Positions 35,549 through 44,750 of a DNA stretch of 64,000 bases are shown here, in pieces. How positions within the stretch are numbered: position 1 is the stretch's first letter; every line of letters begins with the position of its first letter. Position numbers and translations under genes: made by a program. The stretch is from Pseudobacteroides sp035370245 (lineage in GTDB: Bacteria > Bacillota > Clostridia > Acetivibrionales > DSM-2933), in NCBI GenBank assembly GCA_035370245.1, contig DAOOVO010000008.1:5156-69155 (forward strand). Reading direction: 5' to 3'. The notes under the pieces are model-generated. The model made no database searches. It saw nothing but the letters and a program-made list of their open reading frames with translations, and had not been told where the DNA came from.

Positions 35549-37183
35549 TTAATCCGACACAGTAACTTGAATTGTGGTGCTTTCAGTGCGTCCGAATGAA
35601 TTTTCAAATATACATTTATATATATATGTACCGGGCTTTTCTGCTGTTATTATTCGGGATATTGTTTGTGAGTCCGGTGAATGATCGGTTCTTCTCATAG
35701 TTGATATAATTTCGTTATTTTCCAATAAAAACCATTGAGTTCCATTGTTTCCGCCGGTCATTATAGAAGTTATTGTAAAGTCTTCTCCAACTTTTACATT
35801 ATTCTTGTCACTTCTAATAATTACATTTCCAGGTTTGCCGGTGGCTCTAATCACTGTTATATTTTCCGGTTCACTTTTGGAAGATGGACTGGCAGTTTTT
35901 AATTGAGACGGTAATGTAGCAGATTTAGTTGGAACGGATTCAGTCGGAGCTGGTTTATTTGCTGCAGGCCTTTTTTCTTCAGTGGGAGTATCTTTAACGT
36001 TTTCCGGTTTTTTTGTGTTACCGGGGTTATTGGCTGCTGCAAGTGGTGTAGCATTTTTAGTCGATTTGGGTGTCGAAGCTGCATTTTTACCTTTTGAATT
36101 GTTGTTTTTACCATTGTCGGCTATTGCGGAAGTTTTACTAGTTTCGGACTCGGTTGATGATGAACTGTCGTTTTGGGAAAGTTCTACGTCCTCATCCATG
36201 TCATTATCTTCTTCATCCAAATCCATAGAAGTATCGGATATTGAACCGACTTTTGACGATGCTAATTCTTGTTTTTTATTACCGGTACTTTGTATTAACA
36301 TAATAAGACCTGCTATTACAAATAATGCTGCGGCTGCTGCACATCCTGAAATAATTATTTTTTTGATATTGGTAAATTGGCTGTCAGGAATATAATAATG
36401 CTTATAATTTATTTCATTACCGACATCTACATTAAACGGTTTCTTTATTGAAAGGAATTTACAGTCCTCAGTCATAATGGTGGCTTTAGAGCCTTTTATT
36501 ACCAGCACAACTCCCGCAAACTCAGAAAGGTTCCAGTTTAATTCTACATTCTTAATATATCCTTTTAAAATTTCAAGTTTGCTTTTCATTATAAGGCATA
36601 ATGCTATTATATATTTATAATTCTGACGTAATATTTTTTTATCTATGTTGTCTATTCCAATGTAGCCAAGATCAATCTTTTTTGAAGTTGCCAGCTTCTG
36701 AGCGAATTCACTTGAATTTGACAGGTCCTTTGCCAGTTTTATTGCCCGCACAATCAAATAAGAGCTTTTAGGTGTGGAATGTATTAAATCCTTCATGGTT
36801 ATTCCATGCTTCCACAGTTCGTTTTTAAAAGCTGAAATTTCCTCGTTTAATTCGCAATTTTTATCATAGCAGCTTTCATAGTAGGAAGTATTCTGGGAAA
36901 TACCCTGTGCATTTTTTATTAGAGCATCCCTTACCCATTTTTTTATATTTTTTTCGGCATACTCAAAGAAATCACCATCGGTTTCAGCGTTGAAATTATC
37001 GATTGAGTAATCGAATGCCGAGACACCTAGATTAAATTCGTCACTGTTTTTTATAATTGCTGATTTGTCAAATGCACTACCTATAACTCTACTTATAAAG
37101 TCTTTATTGTTTTCAATAAAATTCTGTCTTAACTCAGGAGGACCATTTCTTATTTTTTCAATAACATCATAAATAGATTCCAT
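35549..37183 (-). CDS. Fused SigI-type sigma factor / RsgI anti-sigma domain / membrane / Ig-like sensor
   Basis: 544-residue protein. Residues 1-205 follow the SigI layout: an N-terminal ELRQNFIENNKDFI segment, a DEFNLGVSAFDYSID region-2 motif, and a C-terminal part with LWKHGITMKDLIHSTPKS and QNYKYIIALCLIM, which match SigI region 4. Residues ~213-262 match the RsgI N-terminal anti-sigma domain (GVVLVIKGSKATIMTEDCKF, DVGNEINY). A membrane span lies at ~273-298, then a Ser/Thr/Pro/Lys-rich linker to ~440 and an Ig-like domain to the end. SigI and RsgI are normally separate adjacent genes. The NPS-type self-cleavage segment of RsgI is not visible. The region-2 promoter-melting helix is diverged (KKWVRDALIK). 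ATG 37183 has AGAAGGTG upstream. Confidence 0.85.
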   Translation of the reverse strand: MESIYDVIEKIRNGPPELRQNFIENNKDFISRVIGSAFDKSAIIKNSDEFNLGVSAFDYSIDNFNAETDGDFFEYAEKNIKKWVRDALIKNAQGISQNTSYYESCYDKNCELNEEISAFKNELWKHGITMKDLIHSTPKSSYLIVRAIKLAKDLSNSSEFAQKLATSKKIDLGYIGIDNIDKKILRQNYKYIIALCLIMKSKLEILKGYIKNVELNWNLSEFAGVVLVIKGSKATIMTEDCKFLSIKKPFNVDVGNEINYKHYYIPDSQFTNIKKIIISGCAAAAALFVIAGLIMLIQSTGNKKQELASSKVGSISDTSMDLDEEDNDMDEDVELSQNDSSSSTESETSKTSAIADNGKNNNSKGKNAASTPKSTKNATPLAAANNPGNTKKPENVKDTPTEEKRPAANKPAPTESVPTKSATLPSQLKTASPSSKSEPENITVIRATGKPGNVIIRSDKNNVKVGEDFTITSIMTGGNNGTQWFLLENNEIISTMRRTDHSPDSQTISRIITAEKPGTYIYKCIFENSFGRTESTTIQVTVSD

Positions 37184-37732
37184 ACTTTACACCTTCTTTA
37201 TAAGGAAATATATTATATATTTATATTAATATTTCATTGTGTTGATTATTATAGTGTTGAGCAGCGTATTTGAGTCGGGACTTAGGCGGAAATATTAAAA
37301 TACAAGATTTTTTATGCAACAATATTATATAATATTTTCTAAAATGGTAATAGTAATTTTTTATTGTTTTATTGCAAATAGCAAAAAAAGTTATTATTTT
37401 TAAAATATATCTTCCCATAATTTTATATTTATAGTATTATTTAATTATGCAATACAATATTATACTTTATATAGTAATTATTTAGAAATGATATTAAATT
37501 AATATTTCTATTATTTCTATATTAAATATGTTGTTGCTTTTAATCTTACATTTAGCAGAAGATAAATGTAAAAGATTAATTGTATTTAATTTTAGCTGGA
37601 ATTTGTTATTTTGAAATCGTATATATAGCAGCTATATGCAAGGTGGCATACAGTTGTTTTTATTAAATATTTAGCTTTGGTAGGGGATGTATTTAGAGTT
37701 AATTACGCAAAATAAGCAGGGGAGGCTTATAA
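37184..37732. other. AT-rich intergenic region with repeat copy B
   Basis: The 549-base gap contains the upstream region of the minus-strand SigI-RsgI gene and repeat copy B at 37540-37590. I see no SigI-type promoter consensus that I would defend, nor any gene. Confidence 0.45.
37540..37590 (+). repeat. Repeat copy B (~51 bp, palindromic)
   Basis: Copy B contains a perfect inverted repeat TTACATTTA/TAAATGTAA (37546-37554 and 37563-37571) and then AAGATTAATTGTATTTAAT. It differs from copy A (20131-20180) at about six positions and shares its upstream flank (TATATTAAATA and onward) with copy C (38422). Confidence 0.75.
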
Positions 37733-37936
37733 GTGTACTGCTCATATTACAAAAAATCTACTTTTTTTAAACGTTTACGAGGCTCTATGGGTTACTGTTC
37801 TTTGCAAAAATGTATTATCGAAAGGGATGAACAGGTTGGTAAAATACCTTTTGAATACTGTGAGGGTCTAAATGGTAAATGTAATATTATGTGCGGTGTC
37901 TATATTTATTTTTCAAAAGAAGCATCTGAAAAATAA
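37733..37936 (+). CDS. Small Cys-rich hypothetical protein
   Basis: The GTG start at 37733 has GGGGAGG 8 bases upstream. The 67-residue product has six Cys at about positions 3, 22, 27, 43, 50 and 55, with YCSLQKC and a later YCEGLNGKCNIMC pattern. The spacing suggests metal or Fe-S binding, or disulphides. No signal peptide. Not recognised. It lies about 140 bases downstream of repeat copy B and 50 bases before the next small gene. Confidence 0.65.
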   Translation: MYCSYYKKSTFFKRLRGSMGYCSLQKCIIERDEQVGKIPFEYCEGLNGKCNIMCGVYIYFSKEASEK

Positions 37937-37985
37937 CATATAATTATACCGTATTTACCCATACCCTATTGAGAGGATGTACGGC

Positions 37986-38243
37986 TTGAAGTTATATGGA
38001 AAAATAATTAGGGAAACTAAGATTCTTAAGGATACTTTCGTTGTCGAAGAAGATTCGACTATGCAATATAGAGAAAGACTTGAGAAATGTTTAATAAATT
38101 TGTGCAGAGAAATCGGTATACCGGTTCCTATATGGCTTGAGAAGAATACCAAAGAGTTTGCTCACTTTAGAAGGACCTTTTTTTCGAACGAACAGTTTGT
38201 TGAGAAAGTTGATTTTGACAGATTTGAGATAAGGGTTGAATAA
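37986..38243 (+). CDS. Hypothetical protein, 85 residues
   Basis: The TTG at 37986 is preferred because GAGAGG lies 9 bases upstream; ATG 37977 would abut that site. The product is soluble, begins with beta-type residues (KLYGKIIRETKILKDTFVV) and ends acidic. It carries Cys in CLINLCREIG and a Trp in PVPIWLEKNTKEF. Not recognised. It forms a probable two-gene unit with the Cys-rich protein. Confidence 0.65.
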   Translation: MKLYGKIIRETKILKDTFVVEEDSTMQYRERLEKCLINLCREIGIPVPIWLEKNTKEFAHFRRTFFSNEQFVEKVDFDRFEIRVE

Positions 38244-38421
38244 TTTTTGCTAAGGAATGGATTAGAAGCAAATTGATCTGGAATTTTATTTTCCGTTAGA
38301 AGCATTTATGCCTTCCTGATGGAGATAATATCTAATATGCACTGCGTTAAACTGTGCGGTCCTTTATTGTTGTATCTTTTTCAAAGCTTAAGCAACCTAT
38401 ATATTAAATACATTATTACTC

Positions 38422-38473
38422 TTAATCTTACATTTGGCAGTAGATAAATGTAAAGATTGTTATGGCATTTTAC
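38422..38473 (+). repeat. Repeat copy C (~52 bp, palindromic)
   Basis: TTACATTT/AAATGTAA arms flank GGCAGTAGAT. It shares about 30 consecutive near-identical positions with copy B and a matching upstream flank. It lies about 35 bases upstream of the cyclase gene. Confidence 0.7.
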
Positions 38474-38507
38474 ATATTAATATTATTTTGTTTTTAATGG
38501 AGTTTTT

Positions 38508-39143
38508 ATGAGAATTAAAAGAATTATTGACGTAAGCAGGAGAATAAAGACCGGAATGGCTGTCTGGCCTGGTGATGAAGGCATAAAAATTGATTTGAAT
38601 TCATCAATTAAAATGGGGGATATGTGCAATGTATCGTCCATACATATGGGACTTCATACCGGAACACATATTGATGCACCGCGGCACTTTTTAGATGAAA
38701 AGGAGGATATAGCAAGTCTTGATTTGTCCATGTATATTGGATATGTTAATGTTTTTGAATTGAATGTGAGTGAGTGCATAACTGCAGATGATATTAAAGA
38801 TCTTTATATTGAAAAAGGCGATGTCGTTTTCTTTAAAACTGCCAATAGTGATATATCTATTATGGAAGAATTTAAAAAGGATTATATCTATCTAGACAAA
38901 TCAGCATGCGAGTTTCTTATTGAAAAAGGTGTAAAGACGGTGGGTATTGACTATTTGTCGATTGACGGGTATTATACTGAAGGCCATTTATCACATTATG
39001 CCCTTCTTTCAAAGGGGATTGGAGTGATAGAAGGATTGTGTTTAAAGGAAGTGAAGCCTGGAAAGTATTTCTTTTCCTGTTTGCCGTTAAATATAGAAGG
39101 GGCGGATGGGAGTCCTGCAAGGGCTGTGCTGCTTGAATTGTAA
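38508..39143 (+). CDS. Cyclase/kynurenine formamidase-like metal-dependent hydrolase
   Basis: 211-residue member of the cyclase family (PF04199). The metal-binding signature HTGTHIDAPRHF is intact near residues 46-57, and SHYALLSKGIGVIEGL matches the C-terminal family block. The opening IIDVSRRIKTGMAVWPGD is also typical. GGAG lies 5 bases before the ATG. Members include kynurenine formamidase, isatin hydrolase and polyketide-type cyclases; there are no tryptophan degradation genes nearby, so the substrate is open. Confidence 0.88.
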   Translation: MRIKRIIDVSRRIKTGMAVWPGDEGIKIDLNSSIKMGDMCNVSSIHMGLHTGTHIDAPRHFLDEKEDIASLDLSMYIGYVNVFELNVSECITADDIKDLYIEKGDVVFFKTANSDISIMEEFKKDYIYLDKSACEFLIEKGVKTVGIDYLSIDGYYTEGHLSHYALLSKGIGVIEGLCLKEVKPGKYFFSCLPLNIEGADGSPARAVLLEL

Positions 39144-39264
39144 TAAAATTGCATTTAAAATTATTAATAAATTGTTTATAATTACTTTATATGATTTCAA
39201 TATATATAATGTAAAATAAAATTAGGGGATTTTGTCCGTAGTTCGGTTGTGAGGAGATGTATTA

Positions 39265-40512
39265 ATGGGGAGTAGCAATAAGAAGTTCTTTATAGTGTTG
39301 TGCTTTTTTATCGGGCTGATAATTTTTGTGTCTACTGCATTTGCTGATATATCAACCAAGTCAGCTTATCAGCAGTTGAAGGATAGTATTAAATATACGT
39401 TTATGAGTATGGATAAACATTTAAACAGCTATACCATAACAACTACTACAGTGATAAAAGAAAAAAACAGGCTTATTATGTCCGGTGAAGAGATAAAGAA
39501 ACAAAGCAGAGAAGCTAATGAAGAAAAAAATACTTATCTGTATGGTAATACGCAAAAACAGGTATTCTACTACTATAATGATAAAGATACATCCATATCG
39601 TATGATGCAAGCAACGATACATATTATCTATATGAAAATTCCGGCGATTATAAAAGAACTTCCATAGATCCTTTTAAAGAGCCTTATTCAATCGAGCTTG
39701 AAAAAATATTTGATTTATTTATTGGAAATGTCAAAGACAGTGTAACATTTGAAAGAATGCCCGACGGTTCTAAAAAGTTCAGTGGATATGTCAGCCAAGG
39801 TCAAATCCCTGCCATTATTAATGCTTTAATATCTTTTGAATTCAAAAAGGAGATATCATCAAGGACATATGACCGGTTTGACATCAAATATCCTAATCTG
39901 AAGGATGATATTTACATTAAGCTGGCAAAGGGAAGTGCCACTACCAATAAGAATGGGCTGATTCAAGAAATATCGGCATCATGCGTAATGGCAGGCAAGG
40001 ACTTTGACGGCATTGTCCATAATATAACTGCAGAAATAATTATAAAGATACATGATATTGATTCTACCAAAATTACAAAGCCTGACCTTGCAGGTAAAAA
40101 AATAGAAAAATCGGGTAATGATGTATATGAGGTCAGCAACCTCACTGAAAAGTTTGAAGGAACGTTCAAAAATGATATTGTAATTCAAAGGGACAATAAA
40201 TATGTTAAAATAGGCGAAAGAATAGTTGAGCTGGCAAGGCTTGACGACACTCATTTTAAGGGTAGTTACACAGAAGAATATATTAGCGGTTATGAAGATT
40301 ATTTTGAAAGCAAGGAGTCTTTCGATTTTGATGCGGAACTAATAGGCTCATCCTCCAGTGCGAAATATACATATATAAATGTGAATGGCAAAGAGAGTTC
40401 AGGCTATATTAATTTTGATACAGTAAACGGTAAAATATTCTTTAGCAATAATGGAAGCAGATATAAGGATCTTTCATTTGACAATGATTTTTGCAGGGTA
40501 TTTGATGAATAA
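39265..40512 (+). CDS. Secreted hypothetical protein
   Basis: 415-residue protein with a clear signal peptide (hydrophobic core ~7-25, probable cleavage after AFA). The mature part is rich in Tyr, Ser, Lys and Asp with alternating beta-type patterns and no catalytic motif I can name. GAGGAG precedes the ATG. It is monocistronic or leads into the ABC transporter operon about 80 bases downstream, which contains a sensor kinase; a link is possible but not shown. Confidence 0.72.
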   Translation: MGSSNKKFFIVLCFFIGLIIFVSTAFADISTKSAYQQLKDSIKYTFMSMDKHLNSYTITTTTVIKEKNRLIMSGEEIKKQSREANEEKNTYLYGNTQKQVFYYYNDKDTSISYDASNDTYYLYENSGDYKRTSIDPFKEPYSIELEKIFDLFIGNVKDSVTFERMPDGSKKFSGYVSQGQIPAIINALISFEFKKEISSRTYDRFDIKYPNLKDDIYIKLAKGSATTNKNGLIQEISASCVMAGKDFDGIVHNITAEIIIKIHDIDSTKITKPDLAGKKIEKSGNDVYEVSNLTEKFEGTFKNDIVIQRDNKYVKIGERIVELARLDDTHFKGSYTEEYISGYEDYFESKESFDFDAELIGSSSSAKYTYINVNGKESSGYINFDTVNGKIFFSNNGSRYKDLSFDNDFCRVFDE

Positions 40513-40594
40513 CATTTTAATGTATAAATTTCTATTACAAATCTAAGGTCATTTATACTGTTCATTTAGACCTATAATGGTGAAAGGAATTATC

Positions 40595-41320
40595 ATGGAA
40601 GTAGTACTTGAGATAAAAGAACTTAATAAAGTTTTTAAGAACGGACGAGGTATTAGAGATATCAATCTAAATATTTGCAAGGGCGATGTTTTTGGATTGC
40701 TTGGTGCAAATGGAGCAGGCAAGACAACTACCATGAAAGTTATGACAGGACTTATGAAACCGGATTCCGGAGATGTAAAGATATTCGGACACAGCATAAC
40801 TACCCATCATGAGAAAGCCATGAAGAACGTAGGTTGTATAATTGAAATGTCCGAATCATATCCATATCTTACTGCTTTTGAAAATTTGAAACAAATTTCT
40901 AGATATTATGATTATATTGACAACATAAGAATTAATGAAGTATTGGAAATGGTAGGAATATATAAATACAGAAACGAGAAAACAAAAAATTTTTCTTTTG
41001 GAATGAAGCAGAGGTTAGGCATTGCTTCAGCAATATTATCAAACCCAAAGCTGGTTATATTGGATGAACCGCTGAACGGTCTTGATGTGGAAGGAATGGT
41101 AGCTATAAGAAATCTCATAAGAAAACTTTCCGATGAGGAAGGGACTACATTTTTTATTTCCAGTCATTTAATTAATGATGTGGAGCTTACCTGCAACAGG
41201 GTAGGAGTTATTTTTAACGGGAAGATTATAAATGAGGATTATACTGCCAATATATTAAGAGATTATGCTACTTTGGAAAACTATTTTATAAGTGAGGTAG
41301 ACAGTAATGGAAGAGCTTAA
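40595..41320 (+). CDS. ABC transporter ATP-binding protein
   Basis: ATG 40595 is chosen because AAAGGA lies 6 bases upstream. The ~241-residue ATPase has Walker A GANGAGKTT, signature FSFGMKQRLGIA, Walker B LVILDEPLNGLD and ISSHL switch. It follows the pattern of antimicrobial-peptide/lantibiotic resistance exporters (BcrA/LanF-like). It overlaps the permease gene by 14 bases, and a kinase and regulator follow, which fits a drug- or envelope-stress-responsive export module. Confidence 0.9.
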   Translation: MEVVLEIKELNKVFKNGRGIRDINLNICKGDVFGLLGANGAGKTTTMKVMTGLMKPDSGDVKIFGHSITTHHEKAMKNVGCIIEMSESYPYLTAFENLKQISRYYDYIDNIRINEVLEMVGIYKYRNEKTKNFSFGMKQRLGIASAILSNPKLVILDEPLNGLDVEGMVAIRNLIRKLSDEEGTTFFISSHLINDVELTCNRVGVIFNGKIINEDYTANILRDYATLENYFISEVDSNGRA

Positions 41321-42059
41321 GGGTGCATCAATTAATGAAATTGAAAGACTATTTAAGAAAAAAAAAGCCTATGTAGCTGCTATAATATCCATTCTGTCCA
41401 TTATTATAGGCCAACTTGTTGTAATAGGATTTAGGCTTGGTACCGGCTCAAGAGCTGCTGACAGAGCAGAGTTTCCATTACTGGTTTTATCCATATATAT
41501 TAACACTATTCTTCCATTATTTACTGCTCTTGTTACAATTGACATGTTTACCGGGGAGTTCTCTCAGAATACCATAAAAATAGCTTTGCTGCGTCCTATA
41601 TCAAGGTTAAAGCTTTATTTTTCAAAGATTATCGCTATAACCTTTTTTGTTTTTATCAATTTATTTTTGGTCATGGCATTGTCCACACTGGCCGGGATGT
41701 TTTTTAACCCGGGAACCATGTCGATTAAGGAATTGCTCAGGATTTTATTGGCGTACACCGTTTCAATGTTGCCTATTTTAACAATTACATTGATTTTAGT
41801 TTTTATTGCAAATCTTTTTAAAAACGGTGTGGTAGCATTCCTTGTTTCAACAATTCTATATATTGCAATGAAAGCTTTTGAAATATATAATAATTCTTAT
41901 AAGATAATTTTTATAACATCTACGCTTGGATGGTACAGTCATTGGACAGGAAGTGAAATACCGATAGATTCATTGGTAAGGGAGTTTCTTGTAATGTTTG
42001 CATGCTCCTTAATGGCCTTTTCGGCTGGTTTTTACTTGTTTGACAAAAAAGAACTATAA
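41307..42059 (+). CDS. ABC-2 type transporter permease
   Basis: 250-residue membrane protein with about six spans and an amphipathic N-terminus. The pattern FTGEFSQNTIKIALLRPISR after the second span is typical of ABC-2 permeases (cited in part). It overlaps the ATPase gene and its end is just before the kinase start, so all are cotranscribed. Substrate unknown; peptide antibiotic or lipid export is plausible. Confidence 0.88.
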   Translation: MEELKGASINEIERLFKKKKAYVAAIISILSIIIGQLVVIGFRLGTGSRAADRAEFPLLVLSIYINTILPLFTALVTIDMFTGEFSQNTIKIALLRPISRLKLYFSKIIAITFFVFINLFLVMALSTLAGMFFNPGTMSIKELLRILLAYTVSMLPILTITLILVFIANLFKNGVVAFLVSTILYIAMKAFEIYNNSYKIIFITSTLGWYSHWTGSEIPIDSLVREFLVMFACSLMAFSAGFYLFDKKEL

Positions 42060-42069
42060 AGGAGATTAT

Positions 42070-43506
42070 ATGAGCCGACTTCACAAACACCTTGTATTTA
42101 CTAACATCGCAATAATGATTGTTCCAATTTTAATTACCGTTATAATTACCAGCATATATGTCTTTATTTCATATACTTTATTTGATACAAGTATAAGCTC
42201 TGATAGCATAAAAAACTTAGCCAGCGTTGAGTATGAGCTTTTTACATCAAACAGCAGTACATTACAGAAAAATCCCGAACTTTTACTTGATAAGGATTTT
42301 CAAAAGGATCTTACCATAAGATTGTCTGATATAAATACCGATGTGATTATAATAAAAAATAACAAAACGATATATTCTTCCAGGGATTTCAGTCAGATGG
42401 ATATTGAAAAGTGCCTGAACTTTTCCAAGCACAATTATATTCAAAGTACTGTTGATTTAGATGGAACCGATTATACGGTTAAAGTAATAAATCAAACATT
42501 TCCCGATACAACAGCAGGCTTTGTTATATTGCTTGCAAAAGTTGACAAGGATGTCATTGCATCTAAAGGATTTATAATATTTGTTGCTGTGACGTTCTTT
42601 TTAACATTTATACTCACTAACCTTATATTGACATATTCATTTTCCAAAAGCATAGTGAAACCTATTTTGCGTCTTAAAAATGCAGCCAGCGAAATCAGCT
42701 GCGGTAATTTAGCCCACGAAGTTGTTGTAGAGGGACACAGCGAGATAAAAGATTTGTGTCAATCCTTCGAGCAAATGAGATTAAAGCTTAAGGAGTCGGT
42801 TTATACTCAGGCTAAGTTTGAAGATAACAGAAAAATGCTTATTTCCAGTATATCTCATGATTTAAAGACCCCTATAACTTCAATTAAGGGGTATGTTGAA
42901 GGAATATTGGACGGTGTTGCAAACAGTCCCGAAAAGGTTGAAAAGTATTTGAAGACCATTTATTCCAAAGCGGTACAGGTTGATTCAATGATAGATGATC
43001 TTCTTTTTCATTCCAAGTTGGATTTGAATCAGATGCCTTTCAATTTTGAAAGAACTGATGTATTCACCTTTTTCAGACATTGTATAGAGGAAGTCGAGCC
43101 GGAGTTGGAAAAGGCCAATATAAAAATAGAGCTTATAAATATGTTGCCGGATTATAGATTTTTGTATATAGACAGAGCTCAAATCAGGAGAGTTGTTTTA
43201 AATATACTCGATAACTCAAAAAAATACATGAATAAGGAAGAAGGAAAGATAGAGGTAACATTACGAGAAAAAGACAATAACATAATAGTGCAGATTAAAG
43301 ATAATGGTGCAGGTATACCAAAAAATGATCTGCCGTTTATATTCGATAAGTTTTATAGAGCCGATACTGCAAGGAGCACCAAAGCCGGAAGTGGCCTTGG
43401 ATTGGCTATTACAAAGCAAATAATTGAAGGTCATCAGGGGAAGATATGGAGTATAAGCAAGGAAAATGAAGGAACCAGTATACTTTTCTCACTAAAAAAA
43501 TTATAA
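42070..43506 (+). CDS. Sensor histidine kinase of the ABC transporter operon
   Basis: ATG 42070 has AAAGGAG upstream. The ~478-residue kinase has TM1 at about 10-36, an external sensor of ~130 residues, TM2 at ~165-190, a HAMP domain, HisKA with phospho-acceptor His 263 in SSISHDLKTPIT, and an HATPase domain with DNGAGI and GLGLAITKQI. Translational spacing with the upstream permease is about 10 bases. Signal unknown. Confidence 0.92.
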   Translation: MSRLHKHLVFTNIAIMIVPILITVIITSIYVFISYTLFDTSISSDSIKNLASVEYELFTSNSSTLQKNPELLLDKDFQKDLTIRLSDINTDVIIIKNNKTIYSSRDFSQMDIEKCLNFSKHNYIQSTVDLDGTDYTVKVINQTFPDTTAGFVILLAKVDKDVIASKGFIIFVAVTFFLTFILTNLILTYSFSKSIVKPILRLKNAASEISCGNLAHEVVVEGHSEIKDLCQSFEQMRLKLKESVYTQAKFEDNRKMLISSISHDLKTPITSIKGYVEGILDGVANSPEKVEKYLKTIYSKAVQVDSMIDDLLFHSKLDLNQMPFNFERTDVFTFFRHCIEEVEPELEKANIKIELINMLPDYRFLYIDRAQIRRVVLNILDNSKKYMNKEEGKIEVTLREKDNNIIVQIKDNGAGIPKNDLPFIFDKFYRADTARSTKAGSGLGLAITKQIIEGHQGKIWSISKENEGTSILFSLKKL

Positions 43507-43564
43507 TATTTGTATGATGTACCTAATACGATACATAATTAGGGTGTGAAAGGATAAGTTTGAT

Positions 43565-44260
43565 ATGAAAAATATTTTAATAGTTGAGGATGATCAAAGT
43601 ATTGCAGAGCTCCAGAAGGATTATCTAGAAATTAGCGGTTTTTCTGTTGAAGTGTGCCCCGATGGAACAAGTGGGCTTAAATATATTGAGGAAAAAGAAT
43701 GCGATTTAATTATTTTGGATATAATGCTGCCAGGTGTTGACGGGTTTGAAATACTTCGTAAAATAAGGGATACAAAGGATATTCCTATATTATTGGTATC
43801 GGCTAAAAAGGAAGAAATTGATAAAATTAGAGGTTTAGGCCTTGGTGCCGACGACTATATAACCAAACCCTTTAGCCCTGGAGAACTGGTAGCAAGGGTT
43901 AATGCTCATCTTGGGAAATACGAGAGATTAAAAAATAAGTATAGAAATAGTGGTCCGAGCAATGTTCTTCAGGTAAGAGGATTGGAGATTCAAAAGGATT
44001 CACGTATTGTCAGTGTTAATGAAAAAGAGGTCAGTCTGGCCCAAAAGGAATTTGATTTGCTTTTATTTATGGCTATGAACCCTAACAGGGTATTTAGCAA
44101 AGAAGAGCTGTTTGAAAAAATATGGGGTCTTGATTCGCTTGGAGATACTGCTACTGTTACAGTACATATTGCAAGGATAAGGGAAAAGATTGAAGCGGAT
44201 CCATCCAATCCCCAATATATAGAAACCGTATGGGGAGCAGGTTATAGGTTTAGAATCTAG
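43565..44260 (+). CDS. OmpR-family response regulator of the ABC transporter operon
   Basis: 231-residue regulator. Receiver acidic pair EDD near residue 8, phospho-Asp near 52 in LDIMLPG, and Lys in DYITKPFSPG. The C-terminal winged helix has SLAQKEFDLLLFM and VTVHIARIREKIE. A terminator follows. It forms a cognate pair with the kinase just upstream and probably controls the transporter genes of its own operon. Confidence 0.94.
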   Translation: MKNILIVEDDQSIAELQKDYLEISGFSVEVCPDGTSGLKYIEEKECDLIILDIMLPGVDGFEILRKIRDTKDIPILLVSAKKEEIDKIRGLGLGADDYITKPFSPGELVARVNAHLGKYERLKNKYRNSGPSNVLQVRGLEIQKDSRIVSVNEKEVSLAQKEFDLLLFMAMNPNRVFSKEELFEKIWGLDSLGDTATVTVHIARIREKIEADPSNPQYIETVWGAGYRFRI

Positions 44261-44344
44261 AGTGAAAAAATAGTCTAGAAGAAAGTTCTATTAAATTCAA
44301 TTTGTTTAGCCATTTGAAAATATATGAAACATACAGGATAACGA

Positions 44345-44376
44345 AAAAGAGATAGGATTTAATTCCTATCTCTTTT
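44345..44376 (+). terminator. Terminator after the response regulator
   Basis: AAAAGAGATAGGA pairs with TCCTATCTCTTTT around TTTAA, ending in TTTTGTGT. It may also help tRNA-Pro on the other strand. Confidence 0.85.
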
Positions 44377-44387
44377 GTGTCGTTTAA

Positions 44388-44460
44388 TCGGGGTGAGAGG
44401 ACTTGAACCCCCGGCATCTTGGTCCCAAACCAAGCGCGCTACCAGCTGCGCTACACCCCG
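44388..44460 (-). tRNA. tRNA-Pro (TGG)
   Basis: On the minus strand acceptor CGGGGTG/CACCCCG is followed by a D-arm GCGC..GCGC, anticodon stem CTTGG/CCAAG with loop TTTGGGA giving anticodon TGG, and TTCAAGT in the T-loop. No CCA is encoded. Confidence 0.96.
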
Positions 44461-44750
44461 CCGTCAAGCGACAAGAGAAATTGTACTACATCCCTAAAAG
44501 TTTATCAACAGCTAAATATAATTATTACGTTAAGTTATTGTTTATAATCGTTTAAATGCTTATTGTTGCTTTCAATTTCTAGAGTTTTCGTAAAAGACAA
44601 CTCTTTTTTTATACATGTATTGTCTATGTATAATATTACCAATCAAATGTAATATAACCGTAATTGAACCGTACAAGCATATGAATTATAATATAAAGGG
44701 GGATTCCATACCCCTCTATATAATTATTTATACAGCGATAATTTAAAGAG

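Noticed and set aside
37221..37418. Minus-strand 65-codon frame upstream of the SigI-RsgI gene
   Set aside because: Its low-complexity Ile/Tyr/Lys composition and lack of a Shine-Dalgarno site suggest a non-coding AT-rich stretch.
40546..40575. AGGTC/GACCT hairpin as a terminator before the ABC operon
   Set aside because: The stem is only five pairs with a long loop and there is no T-run.
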